A stretch of DNA of 64,000 nt from the NCBI RefSeq assembly GCF_021233415.1, contig NZ_CP089466.1:1364001-1428000 (forward strand). The letters are read 5' to 3'. Numbering within the stretch: position 1 is the first letter of the stretch; the number at the start of each line of letters is the position of its first letter. The position numbers and the translations under genes were made by a program. Below the pieces are notes generated by a model. The model was not told the origin of the DNA. It worked only from the letters and a program-made list of their open reading frames with translations, and made no database searches. This stretch comes from Halobacterium litoreum (GTDB taxonomy: Archaea; Halobacteriota; Halobacteria; Halobacteriales; Halobacteriaceae). This document shows, piece after piece, positions 26,942-35,341 of the stretch.

Positions 26942-27781
26942 ATGGAAAAGAGTATTGTCGAGACGTTCGTAGCCTCGGGCATGGAACTCACGGGTGCGCT
27001 CGCGTTCGTCTTCCTCGCCGGCCTCCTGACGGACCTCGCCACGGGGCTCGGCGCACTCCCCTTCTTCTTCGTCGACGACGTGGACGACCGCTGGCGCGTC
27101 GGCCTCTGGGGACTCGCGTCCGGCATCATGCTCTCGGCGTCCGGATTCGGCCTCTTCCGCGAAGGCCTCAACTACGGCACTCCTCTCGAAGTCGCCGCGG
27201 GCGCCGGCGCCGGCGTCCTCCTGGTCGTCGCCGCCGAGCGGATCATCGACGACTACGAGTTCGCGCCCCGAGAAATCGCGGCCGCCGACTTCAAGAAACT
27301 CGTCCTCATCGCGGGCGTCCTCACCGTCCACTCGTTCCCCGAGGGCGTCGCCGTCGGCGTCTCCTTCGCCGACATGGGCCTTGACGGCGGCTACCCGATT
27401 CTCGGCTTCTCGGTGCCGCTGCTCGCGGTGTTCATGACCATCGCCATCTCCATCCACAACATCCCCGAGGGCCTCGCGGTGTCCATCCCGCTCCACGAAC
27501 ACGGCGCGCGCCGCTGGAAACTCGTCGGCGTCGCCGTGTTCACGAGCGTCCCCCAGCCCATCGGCGCGGTGCTCGCGTTCGGCTTCGTGCAAGTCGCGCG
27601 CACCCTCCTCCCCGTCGGCTACGGCTTCGCGGGCGGCGCGATGGTGTTCCTCGTCCTCCACGAGTTCATCCCCGAGGCCCGCGAGGTCGGCGCTCGTCTC
27701 CCGAACGACGGCACGCGCGAACTCGTGACCGGTCTCACGGTGGGCGTGGCCGGAATGGTGCCGATGCTGTTCGTCGCGTGA
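26942..27781 (+). CDS. ZIP-family divalent metal transporter
   Basis: This 279-residue membrane protein has about eight helices. Metal-binding motifs lie in TM4, LTVHSFPEGVAVG, and TM5, SIHNIPEGLAVS, the ZIP signature. The family imports Zn, Fe or Mn; which one cannot be told. ATG 26942 lies 29 bases below the TTTAGG half of the metal box; ATG 26981 is an alternative. Confidence 0.9.
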   Translation: MEKSIVETFVASGMELTGALAFVFLAGLLTDLATGLGALPFFFVDDVDDRWRVGLWGLASGIMLSASGFGLFREGLNYGTPLEVAAGAGAGVLLVVAAERIIDDYEFAPREIAAADFKKLVLIAGVLTVHSFPEGVAVGVSFADMGLDGGYPILGFSVPLLAVFMTIAISIHNIPEGLAVSIPLHEHGARRWKLVGVAVFTSVPQPIGAVLAFGFVQVARTLLPVGYGFAGGAMVFLVLHEFIPEAREVGARLPNDGTRELVTGLTVGVAGMVPMLFVA

Positions 27782-27820
27782 GAACGGAGCAAGCGACGGC
27801 GCGGCGTCGACCGCGCCGAT

Positions 27821-29263
27821 TCAGAGGACGATGGACTTCTTCCGCACGAACTCGTGGATGGTCGAATCGAGGCCCTCCCGGCCGATACCGGAGGCGTCGT
27901 TCCCGCCGAACGGGATGTCGCCGAGGCCGTGGCTCGGCGCGCCGTTGATGCGGACCGCGCCCGCGTCGATGCGCTCTGCGGCGTCGAGCGCGCGGTCGTA
28001 GTCGCTCGTGAACACGCAGGCGTCCAACGCGAGGTCCGACGCGTTCGCCAACTCGATTGCGTCGGCGTCGTCGCTGAACGTCGTCACCGCACAGACCGGC
28101 CCGAACTGCTCCTCGTGGACGATGCGCGCGTCCTGTGGCACGTCCGCGAGCAGCGTCGGCTCGAAGAAGTGGACGCCGTTTTCCTCGTAGCGCTCGCCGC
28201 CGCGAACGACCGTCGCGCCGCGCTCGATTGCGTCCTCGACCAGTTCCTCGACCCAGTCGGCCTGCTCCTCGCTGACGAGGGGGCCGAGGTCGGTGTCCTC
28301 GTCGAAGAGGTCACCGACCGTCCAGTCGTCCATCCCGCTGTCGATGCGCTCCACGAGGTCGTCGTGGACGGACTCGTGGGCGAGCACGCGCGAGACGGCT
28401 GAACAGCGTTGGCCGGCGTACTTCAGCGACCCCTTGGCGGCGGCCGCGGCGGCCTCGTCGAGGTCGGCGTCCTCGAAGACGACCTCGGGCGCGTTTCCGC
28501 CGAGTTCCATGTGGAGGCGCGTGATGCCGGACTGTTTGGCGACGTGTTTGCCGGCGCCCGACGACCCCGTCATCGCGATGGCGTTCACGCGGTCGTCGCC
28601 CGCGAGTTTGTCGCCGACGACGCTCGCCTTCCCCGGCACGAAGTTGAACGCGCCGTCCGGCACGTCGGTCTTCGCGATGACGTCCGCGAGGATGGCCGCG
28701 CTCACGGGCGTCTTGCTCGCGGGCTTCAGGACGACGGCGTTCCCCGCGGCGAGCGCGGGCGCGACCTGCAGCGCGGTTGTCGCGAGCGGGTAGTTGTACG
28801 GCGTGATACAGAGCACCGCGCCGACCGGCTCGTGCTTGACGAGAGCCTTCCAGCCCTCGTGGCCGCCGGTGGTTCCCTCGCGGTACTCGCCCTTGAGGTG
28901 GCGAATCTCGCCGACCGCGCGCTCGAAGCGCTCGGCGGCCTGCTCGACTTCGCCGCGCGCACTCGAAATCGGCTTCCCGGCTTCGCGCACGATGACCTCG
29001 GCGAGTTCGGATTTGCGGGCGCGGAGGCCCTCGGCGATGGCTTCCAGCCACGCCACGCGCTCCGGAATCGTCGTCTCGCGGAGCGGCGCTTTCGCGGCTT
29101 CGGCGGCCGCGAGCGCTGCTTCGGCGTCGTCCTCGTCGGCGCCGGCGACGGACGCGAACGTGCCGCCGTCAGCGAGGTCCGTGACGGGCACGGCGTCCCC
29201 GCCGGACACCCACTCCCCGCCGACGTAGGGGCGCTCCCGGCGTCGAATTGCTCTCTGTCCCAT
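27821..29263 (-). CDS. NAD(P)-dependent aldehyde dehydrogenase (GapN-like)
   Basis: The 480 residues show the ALDH fold: cofactor region ITPYNYPLATTALQVAPALA and GNAVVLKPASKTP, Glu in MELGGNAPEVVFEDAD, and catalytic Cys in YAGQRCSAVSRV. The TPYNYPL and GQRCS motifs resemble non-phosphorylating glyceraldehyde-3-phosphate dehydrogenase and lactaldehyde dehydrogenases; the exact substrate is not settled. It is divergent from the nitrilase gene. Confidence 0.85.
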   Translation of the reverse strand: MGQRAIRRRERPYVGGEWVSGGDAVPVTDLADGGTFASVAGADEDDAEAALAAAEAAKAPLRETTIPERVAWLEAIAEGLRARKSELAEVIVREAGKPISSARGEVEQAAERFERAVGEIRHLKGEYREGTTGGHEGWKALVKHEPVGAVLCITPYNYPLATTALQVAPALAAGNAVVLKPASKTPVSAAILADVIAKTDVPDGAFNFVPGKASVVGDKLAGDDRVNAIAMTGSSGAGKHVAKQSGITRLHMELGGNAPEVVFEDADLDEAAAAAAKGSLKYAGQRCSAVSRVLAHESVHDDLVERIDSGMDDWTVGDLFDEDTDLGPLVSEEQADWVEELVEDAIERGATVVRGGERYEENGVHFFEPTLLADVPQDARIVHEEQFGPVCAVTTFSDDADAIELANASDLALDACVFTSDYDRALDAAERIDAGAVRINGAPSHGLGDIPFGGNDASGIGREGLDSTIHEFVRKKSIVL

Positions 29264-29359
29264 ACCACGGTCCTTGGCAGCCCGACTGTAAAGATTTTAC
29301 TCACAAACGAATAAGCGTGGTTCGCGCGTTTCTTGTCGGCCGCACGCCTACCCGCGAGC

Positions 29360-30133
29360 GTGCCAGACCCGACCGTCGCCGCCTGCCAGACCGACCTCAC
29401 GGACCTCGACCCGGCCGCCAACCTCGCCACCGTCGGCGAACGCCTCGCCGCCCTCGACGACGGCGTGGACGTCGCGCTGTTCCCCGAGTACGCGCTCACC
29501 GGCTTCGTCGCCGACGACCGCGTCCACGACGCCGCGCTCGACCGCGACGGCGACGAACTCGCCCGCCTCGCGACCTACGCCGACGACCACGACACCGCGA
29601 TTCTCGCGGGGTTCGTCGAAGCCGGCGACGACGCCCACTACAACACGGTCGCCTACGTCACCCCGGACGGCGACCGCACCTTCTACCGGAAGCGCAACCT
29701 CTGGGCGGGCGAAGCGAGCGTGCTCGCGACCGGCGACGACGCCGTCACCGTCGACACGCCCGCCGGCGAGACCGGCCTCGTGACGTGTTACGACCTGAAC
29801 TTCGTGGACGTGAGCGCCGAGTTCGCCCGCGAGCGCGTCGACGCCCTGTTCGTCGTCGGCGCGTGGCCCGGCGCGTACAGCGAGAACTGGCGACTCCTCC
29901 TGCGCGCCCGCGCGCTCGACGGCGTGCGCTGGGTCGTCGGCTGTGGCCGCACGGGTCGCCGCGACCTCCCCGACTCGCCCGCCGTCGACTACGCGGGACG
30001 CTCGGCGGTCGTCCGCCCCGACGGCGCCGTCAGCGCCGCGCTCAACCGCGACGAACGCACGCTCGTCGCCGACCTCGACAGCGACGTCCTCGCCGAACAG
30101 CGCGAGTTCATCCCCGTCCTCGCAGAAGAGTGA
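29360..30133 (+). CDS. Carbon-nitrogen hydrolase (nitrilase family)
   Basis: The 257 residues have the full Glu-Lys-Cys triad: Glu in VALFPEYALTG, Lys in FYRKRNLW, Cys in LVTCYDLNFVD. These are the three conserved residues of amidase-type nitrilase-superfamily enzymes. I take GTG 29360 because VAACQTDL, the usual first strand, follows at once; a TTG at 29333 is possible. A TATA-like GAATAAGC lies at about 29309. Confidence 0.88.
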   Translation: MPDPTVAACQTDLTDLDPAANLATVGERLAALDDGVDVALFPEYALTGFVADDRVHDAALDRDGDELARLATYADDHDTAILAGFVEAGDDAHYNTVAYVTPDGDRTFYRKRNLWAGEASVLATGDDAVTVDTPAGETGLVTCYDLNFVDVSAEFARERVDALFVVGAWPGAYSENWRLLLRARALDGVRWVVGCGRTGRRDLPDSPAVDYAGRSAVVRPDGAVSAALNRDERTLVADLDSDVLAEQREFIPVLAEE

Positions 30134-30138
30134 CCGGC

Positions 30139-31008
30139 TCAGTCGGCGCTCAGCGCCGACGTGCGGTCGTGAATCTCGGTCGACGAACAGCCCGACGGCG
30201 TCTTCAGCGCCTTCATCCCGATGGGGCGGCCCGCCCGGTCGCTGGCCACCCGGAGCGCGGCGGCCGCCCACGCCGCCGGCGCCTCGTCCACGTCCTCCGC
30301 GTCGGCCACGCGCTCCAAGAGGTCGCGAGCCGACGAGTGGACGTACTCCGACGTCGACAGGTACGTCTCGTACCAGTCCAGCGCCGCGACCGCGCGCTCC
30401 GGCGGCGGATTGCGCTCGCGGAGCACCTCGCGTTGGTCCTGGTAGCGGTTCCGAATCGTGACGTGGGTGACGTCCGCGAGTTCGGTGAGCGTGTCCTGTC
30501 GCACGTCCAGGTCGGCCTCGACGCAGGCGTTGTAGACGGCGGCCGCCGCCCACCCGCTCGGCGACTTCCCGCCCGCGATACCCGCTTCCTCACAGCAGTT
30601 CACGATTTCGACGGCGCGCTCTCGCACCGCAGTCGGCAGTTCGAGGTCGTCGGCGTACCGCTCGACGTACTGGGTCGCGTCCGCGAACCCCGAGAGGTCA
30701 ACGCCGAGCGTGCTCGTCACGTCCTTCGCGCGCCGCAGGAGGTGGGTGCGGTCCACGTCCGCCGCCGCCACCACCTCGTCGACCGTCCGCGGGACGCGCT
30801 CGACCTTGCACGCGACGTAGAGACAGGCCGCGCCGGTCGTCCGCACGGAGTTCGGCGGGCCGTCGCGTTGGTCGCGGTAGCGCCGAAACACCGTCGTCGC
30901 CGTCTCCTCCGTGGCGGCCGGTACGCCGAGTTCTGTCGCTGCGGACCGAATCGTATCGAGCGCACGCCCCACTGTGCGGTGGTGTGCGCTCATCTCCTCT
31001 GACGTCAT
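30139..31008 (-). CDS. TFB-like transcription factor with three cyclin-like repeats and no zinc ribbon
   Basis: TFB recruits RNA polymerase to TBP-bound promoters. These 289 residues hold cyclin repeats at about 13-97 (TTGAACLYVACKVERVPRTV) and 105-195 (SGWAAAAVYNACVEADLDVR), plus a third similar unit at about 200-285 (AAWAAAALRVASDRAGRPIG). The N-terminal zinc ribbon and B-reader of normal TFB (about 100 residues) are absent. ATG 31008 lies 30 bases below GAGTTATTTGG, so the short N-terminus is probably real. Without these parts it may tune TBP/TFB rather than start transcription itself. Confidence 0.8.
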   Translation of the reverse strand: MTSEEMSAHHRTVGRALDTIRSAATELGVPAATEETATTVFRRYRDQRDGPPNSVRTTGAACLYVACKVERVPRTVDEVVAAADVDRTHLLRRAKDVTSTLGVDLSGFADATQYVERYADDLELPTAVRERAVEIVNCCEEAGIAGGKSPSGWAAAAVYNACVEADLDVRQDTLTELADVTHVTIRNRYQDQREVLRERNPPPERAVAALDWYETYLSTSEYVHSSARDLLERVADAEDVDEAPAAWAAAALRVASDRAGRPIGMKALKTPSGCSSTEIHDRTSALSAD

Positions 31009-31083
31009 TAGATGTGTCTCGGTGTGTGGTACGTCGCCAAATAACTCGGGGTAGGTGCCAGTCCTTGCGGGACGCCACGCCGC

Positions 31084-31563
31084 CTACTCGGCCGCCGCCC
31101 GGACCGCGTCGAGGACGGCGTCGTAGTCCGGCTCGTTCGTCGGGTCGTCGGCGACCCAGTCGTAGGTCACCGTGCCGTCGGCGTCCAGTACGAACACCGC
31201 GCGGTTCGCGACGCCGTACAGGCCGAGCTCGGGGATGTCGATTTCGACCCCGTAGTCGCGAATCGCCGCCCCCGCGGTGTCGCTCACCAACTCGAACTCG
31301 ATGCCGTGTTCGTCCCGGAACGCGCCCTGACAGAACGGGGAGTCGGCGCTCACGCCGAACACGTCCGCACCGGCGTCGGCGAACTCGCCGCGTCGCTCCT
31401 GCAGCGCGACCATCTCGTTCGTACACGGCGGCGTGAACGCGCCGGGGAAGAACGCGAGGACGACCGGGCCGTCGCCGAGGTGGTCGCCGAGCGCGAAGTC
31501 CTCGTGGTCGCTGGTGCCGACTGTCGCCGCGATTCGGGGTGCGCTGTCGCCTCGTGAGACCAT
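31084..31563 (-). CDS. Peroxiredoxin (AhpE/Bcp-like)
   Basis: The 159 residues form a thioredoxin fold with the peroxidatic Cys in PGAFTPPCTNEM (P-x3-T-x2-C). A second Cys in SPFCQGAF may resolve. It reduces peroxides. ATG 31563 is chosen since upstream codons have no family match. It is divergent from the acidic small gene at 31766. Confidence 0.9.
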   Translation of the reverse strand: MVSRGDSAPRIAATVGTSDHEDFALGDHLGDGPVVLAFFPGAFTPPCTNEMVALQERRGEFADAGADVFGVSADSPFCQGAFRDEHGIEFELVSDTAGAAIRDYGVEIDIPELGLYGVANRAVFVLDADGTVTYDWVADDPTNEPDYDAVLDAVRAAAE

Positions 31564-31765
31564 GGGCGTTCGTTCGACGCGCCACCGCATAAGCACCGTC
31601 CCGAACACGACCGAGGAGAATTCTGTATAGCGCTTTAGAGTGTACGGGTCGTATCCCAGGCAGCGAGATAGTGCTGTATGATAGCACACTACACTACCAA
31701 GTTCGGCGAAAGAGAACTCCACACGGCCCCCGCACTCTTCTATCTGGGCCGCGAACTGTCGGTCG

Positions 31766-32026
31766 ATGTCAGACGTCTACGTCGACACCGAAATCGAGGT
31801 CGAAGTGGACTCGTCCGAACTCGAAGTCGAACACGGCGATGCCGAGGCCTTCGAGGCCGAACTGAACGCGCCCGGCCTCGAAATCGAGGTCGAAGCCGAG
31901 GTACACGTCGCGGACGCCGACAGCGAAACGGAAGACGACGGAGACGAAGCCGAAGAAGCAGCGGAAGACGAAGCGTACGAGGACCCGGAGATGGAGGACG
32001 CGGCGACGCTCGACGAGGAGGACTAG
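31766..32026 (+). CDS. Small very acidic protein of unknown function
   Basis: The 86 residues are more than half D and E, with a regular alternation in the first half (DTEIEVEVDSSELEVE) that would form beta strands and an acidic tail. I do not recognise the family. GC3 is high as in real genes here. Its last 4 bases overlap the stop of the convergent DUF7504 gene. An inverted repeat GTGCT-N7-AGCAC lies 79-95 bases upstream (31671-31687). Confidence 0.5.
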   Translation: MSDVYVDTEIEVEVDSSELEVEHGDAEAFEAELNAPGLEIEVEAEVHVADADSETEDDGDEAEEAAEDEAYEDPEMEDAATLDEED

Positions 32027-32691
32027 AGGTCGAGCCACTCGGTCGACAGGGACTCGTCGGGGAGGTGCCAGCGCTGGCGGGCGTCGCCGGCGTCTGCCAC
32101 CTCGACGACCGCGTCGAACTGCTTGAGGAGCGCCTCGACTGCCGTCGCGGGCACGCGGTCGTCGACGTGGACGTGACCCATGCCGTCGGCGGCCGTGACG
32201 GTCTCGCGGAGGCGTCGCACGTAGGAGACGACCGCGGCGAGGTCGTCGTCGGCGAGCAGGTCCCCGACGCCGCCGAGGCAGACGCGGAGTTGGCCGGATT
32301 CGAACCCGGAGGGCGGCGCGAGCGACTGGACGGCGTCTTCGGTCGCACCGGCGAGCGCGTCGACGTCGCCCACCGCCGCGGTCGGCGCGTCGGCGCGGTT
32401 CGACGCGGCCGCTGTCGCCGTGCGCGCGCCGGTTCGGTAGACGACCGTTTCGCGCGCCGTGGCGTCGGGAGCCGCCGCGTCCACGTGGGGTGACGCCGCC
32501 GTGTCCGCGCGGACGAACAACCGACGGCGGTCTTCGGTCGTCGCGTCCCCGAGCATCCGGTCACAGCCGACGTGGTCGGTCGCGCCGTCGACGACGAGCA
32601 GCATGCAGCCGTCCGCCTTCAGGTCGTCGAGCGCCTCGGTGAACGTGTCGGGCGCCGTCGTCCACTCGCCATCGGACTGAGAGTCTCCCAT
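32023..32691 (-). CDS. DUF7504-type RecA-like signalling protein
   Basis: The 222 residues resemble a degenerate KaiC/RecA-like domain without a Walker A loop (GCMLLVVDGATDHVGCDRML; LRVCLGGVGDLLADDDLAAV). The protein at 60592 is a second member. ATG 32691 is 30 bases below AATATTTATC (minus strand), a clean leaderless promoter; upstream of that lies CCAAC-CT-GTTGG (32736-32747), an operator-like repeat. Confidence 0.65.
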   Translation of the reverse strand: MGDSQSDGEWTTAPDTFTEALDDLKADGCMLLVVDGATDHVGCDRMLGDATTEDRRRLFVRADTAASPHVDAAAPDATARETVVYRTGARTATAAASNRADAPTAAVGDVDALAGATEDAVQSLAPPSGFESGQLRVCLGGVGDLLADDDLAAVVSYVRRLRETVTAADGMGHVHVDDRVPATAVEALLKQFDAVVEVADAGDARQRWHLPDESLSTEWLDL

Positions 32692-32735
32692 CGCTGCGCG
32701 AACACACGGCACACACTCTGATAAATATTTTGTAA

Positions 32736-32747
32736 CCAACCTGTTGG
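32736..32747. promoter_or_regulatory. Operator-like inverted repeat upstream of a DUF7504 gene
   Basis: CCAAC-CT-GTTGG has perfect 5-bp arms and lies directly upstream of the TATA element (about 32720-32730) of the minus-strand gene at 32691. The position suits an activator or repressor site. Confidence 0.35.
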
Positions 32748-32823
32748 ATTAAATCCGAGAGGTGGCGGCGAGACGCTCCCTCGCCACCACCGCTATACCG
32801 CTGGCGGCGGTACGGAGCGACGA

Positions 32824-33921
32824 ATGGTAGACGACGTCTTCTCGCCGCTGGAACTGCGCGAAACCACGGTGCGAAACCGGTTCGCCGTGTCGCCGATGTG
32901 CCAGTACTCCTGTGAGGACCGCGACGGCCTCGCGACCGACTGGCACCGCGTCCACCTCGGGTCGCGTGCCGTCGGCGGCGCCGGTCTCGTGTTGACCGAA
33001 GCCACCGCCGTCGAGCCCCGGGGCCGCATCTCGCCGGAGGACCTCGGCATCTGGAGCGACGACCACCGCGACGCGCTCGCGCCCGTCGCCGAATTCGTGA
33101 AATCACAGGGCGCCACGCCCGGCATCCAACTCGCGCACGCCGGCCGGAAAGCCGGCACCGCGCGTCCCTGGGAGGACGGGCGCGTGCTCGACTACGACGA
33201 CGGCGGCTGGGACGCGGTCGCGCCGAGCGCCGTCCCGTACCCGTACGACGACGACCCGACGGAGACGCGGAAACTCTCCCGCGACGAGATTTCGGGCGTC
33301 GTCGACTCGTTCCGCGAGGGCGCGCGGCGCGCTCGCGAGGCCGGCTTCGAGGTGGCGGAAATCCACGCCGCTCACGGCTACCTCCTCCACGAGTTCCTGT
33401 CGCCGGTCGCGAACCGTCGCGACGACGAGTACGGCGGGAACTTCGAGAACCGGACCCGACTCCTGCGCGAGGTCACCGAGGCCGTGCGCGAGGAGTGGCC
33501 CGACGGGATGCCAGTGCTCGTCCGCATCTCCGCGACGGACTGGATAGACGACCGGGAGTCGTGGGACGTCGAGCAGTCGATTCGGCTCGCCGACCGCCTC
33601 GCAGACCTCGGCGTGGACCTGATAGACGTTTCCTCGGGCGGTATCCACCCGGACCAGGACATCGACTGGGTGGGCCCGAACTACCAGACGCGGTTCGCCG
33701 AGCGCATCGGCTCTGAGACGGCGTCCGACATCGCCGTCGGCGCCGTCGGCGGCATCACGACCGGCGAGCAGGCCGACGACGTGATTCGCAACGGGCGCGC
33801 GGACCTCGCAATCGTCGGCCGCGAGTTCCTGCGTGACCCCTACTTCCCGCTGCACGCCGCCCGCGACCTCGGCCGCGAGGACGCCATCGACGTCCCGCCG
33901 CAGTACCGCCGCGGATTCTGA
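32824..33921 (+). CDS. NADH:flavin oxidoreductase / Old Yellow Enzyme (YqjM type)
   Basis: This 365-residue FMN-binding TIM barrel starts FSPLELRETTVRNRFAVSPM with CQYSCEDRDG (the YqjM-class Cys that tunes FMN). It has the substrate-binding pair in IQLAHAGRKA, the HAAHGYLLHEFLSP segment and the C-terminal phosphate-binding VGAVGGITTG. It is predicted to reduce activated C=C bonds with NAD(P)H. It stands alone between a minus-strand gene and a GNAT gene. Confidence 0.92.
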   Translation: MVDDVFSPLELRETTVRNRFAVSPMCQYSCEDRDGLATDWHRVHLGSRAVGGAGLVLTEATAVEPRGRISPEDLGIWSDDHRDALAPVAEFVKSQGATPGIQLAHAGRKAGTARPWEDGRVLDYDDGGWDAVAPSAVPYPYDDDPTETRKLSRDEISGVVDSFREGARRAREAGFEVAEIHAAHGYLLHEFLSPVANRRDDEYGGNFENRTRLLREVTEAVREEWPDGMPVLVRISATDWIDDRESWDVEQSIRLADRLADLGVDLIDVSSGGIHPDQDIDWVGPNYQTRFAERIGSETASDIAVGAVGGITTGEQADDVIRNGRADLAIVGREFLRDPYFPLHAARDLGREDAIDVPPQYRRGF

Positions 33922-33963
33922 ACTCCCGGTACCTTCAAGCACGCCGGCGCCGCGTCCTCCCGT

Positions 33964-35154
33964 ATGCCCGAGTTCCGACGCGTCCCCGAGGCCGACACCG
34001 AGACGTTCCGCGACCTCGTGCGGTACGCGTTCCGCCCGGAGGCCGGCCCGCCAGACGACGAGGACGAGGAGACGCCCGCCGCCTGGGAGGTCGGCACGCG
34101 GTACGGCCTCTACGACGACGGCGACCTCCGCACCGTCTGCAAACTCGTCGACTTCGAGACGCGCGTCCGCGGCGACGTCCACGCGCTCGACGGCCTGTCG
34201 GCGGTCGCGAGCCCGCCCGAGTCCCGGCGCCAGGGGTACGTCCGCGACCTGCTCGCGGGCGCGCTCCGCGAGTCCCGCGAGAACGACGTCCACCTCTCGG
34301 CGCTCTGGCCGTTCAAGCGCACGTTCTACGGGCAGTACGGCTGGGCGACGTGTAGCCGCGGCGTCGAACACGAGTGCGACCCCGGCGACCTCGCGTTCGC
34401 CCGCGACCGAGACGGCGGCGAATTCGTGCGACTGGACGCCGACGACTGGGAGCGCATGGACGCCGTCCACGACGCGCACGGCGAGCGCTACGAACTCACG
34501 ATGGATCGGACCGAGGAGTGGTGGCGCAAACGCGTGCTGACGGGCTGGGGCGACGACCCGTACGCGTACGGCTTCGAGCGCGACGGCGACCTCGCGGCGT
34601 ACGTCGTCTACGACGTGGACGGCGAGGACGACGGGAAGGTCCTGCGCGCGCAGGACGTGGCGGCCGTCGACCACGACGCGATGCTCGCGCTCCTCCAGTT
34701 TTACGCTGACCACGACTCGCAGGTCGACCGCGTGCGCTTCTGGACGCCCGCCGACGCCGACCTCATGGACGTGATTCCGGACGCCGACGACGTCGAGGCG
34801 TCCCTGCACGTCGGGCCGATGTTCCGGCTCGTGGACGTGCCCGCGGCCCTCGAAGCGCTCTCGTACCCCGAGAGCGTCGCCGGGTCGGTGACGCTCGCGG
34901 TCGCGGACCCGCTGGCCGACTGGAACGACGAGACGTTCCGCCTCTCCGTGGCGGACGGCGAGGGACGGGTCGAGCCCACCGCAGACGACCCGGCGGTCAA
35001 ACTCGGCGTCGGCGCGCTCTCGCAACTGTACGTCGGCTACCGGAGCGCCGAGGAGTTGGCGACGGTCGGCGACCTCGCGGGCGGCGACGAGGCCGCCGAC
35101 TTCCTCGCGAGCGCGTTCCCCGAGCGCCCGACGCTCCTCAGAGAGGGGTTCTGA
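33964..35154 (+). CDS. Eis-like GNAT N-acetyltransferase
   Basis: The 396 residues have an N-terminal GNAT domain with acetyl-CoA loop PESRRQGYVRDLL, the FYGQYGWATCSRGVEHEC segment, a second GNAT-like half, and a C-terminal SCP2-like domain (ADDPAVKLGVGALSQLYVGY). This order is that of Eis/RRNAD-type acetyltransferases, which modify aminoglycosides or other amines in bacteria; the haloarchaeal substrate is unknown. Confidence 0.82.
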   Translation: MPEFRRVPEADTETFRDLVRYAFRPEAGPPDDEDEETPAAWEVGTRYGLYDDGDLRTVCKLVDFETRVRGDVHALDGLSAVASPPESRRQGYVRDLLAGALRESRENDVHLSALWPFKRTFYGQYGWATCSRGVEHECDPGDLAFARDRDGGEFVRLDADDWERMDAVHDAHGERYELTMDRTEEWWRKRVLTGWGDDPYAYGFERDGDLAAYVVYDVDGEDDGKVLRAQDVAAVDHDAMLALLQFYADHDSQVDRVRFWTPADADLMDVIPDADDVEASLHVGPMFRLVDVPAALEALSYPESVAGSVTLAVADPLADWNDETFRLSVADGEGRVEPTADDPAVKLGVGALSQLYVGYRSAEELATVGDLAGGDEAADFLASAFPERPTLLREGF

Positions 35155-35168
35155 GGCGCGCTCCTATC

Positions 35169-35252
35169 CTAACAGCGACAGACACAACAGCAACAGCAGT
35201 CACTCGCGGTCGGTTCGTCGGCGTCCGTCGGTTCACAGCAGTCGGCTGGCAT
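35169..35252 (-). CDS. 27-residue cysteine-rich microprotein
   Basis: A complete small frame with ATG 35250-35252 and TAG 35169-35171 encodes MPADCCEP, a short spacer, and the tail DCCCCCVCRC: nine cysteines in 27 residues. A TATA element GGCTTTATCG (35279-35288, minus strand) lies about 30 bases upstream, exactly the leaderless spacing of other genes here. The Cys density suggests thiolate metal binding, metallothionein-like, but no family is known to me. It is divergent from an HxlR-type regulator with its own Cys-rich tail, so the two probably form a metal or redox response pair. Confidence 0.6.
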   Translation of the reverse strand: MPADCCEPTDADEPTASDCCCCCVCRC

Positions 35253-35278
35253 CGCGTCTCTCACTCGGTCCGCGACTC

Positions 35279-35288
35279 CGATAAAGCC
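35279..35288 (-). promoter_or_regulatory. TATA box of the Cys-rich microprotein gene
   Basis: On the minus strand the bases read GGCTTTATCG. The centre is about 31 bases above ATG 35252, typical for leaderless haloarchaeal transcripts. It is the main evidence that the microprotein frame is expressed. Confidence 0.5.
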
Positions 35289-35309
35289 GCAGTAGCCGCC
35301 CGAATACGA

Positions 35310-35327
35310 GGTTTCCGCGCGGAAACC
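35310..35327. promoter_or_regulatory. Perfect 18-bp palindrome between microprotein and HxlR gene
   Basis: GGTTTCCGCGCGGAAACC is its own reverse complement over all 18 bases. It ends 14 bases before ATG 35342 of the HxlR-family regulator and lies 57 bases above the microprotein ATG. A homodimeric winged-helix protein would bind such a site; autoregulation with control of the divergent gene is the simplest reading. Confidence 0.6.
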
Positions 35328-35341
35328 GCGCCCGACAATTG

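Noticed and set aside
31678-32493. A 271-codon plus-strand frame through the DUF7504 gene
   Set aside because: After the first 30 codons it is Arg/Gly-rich and antisense to the DUF7504 gene, which has a good promoter.
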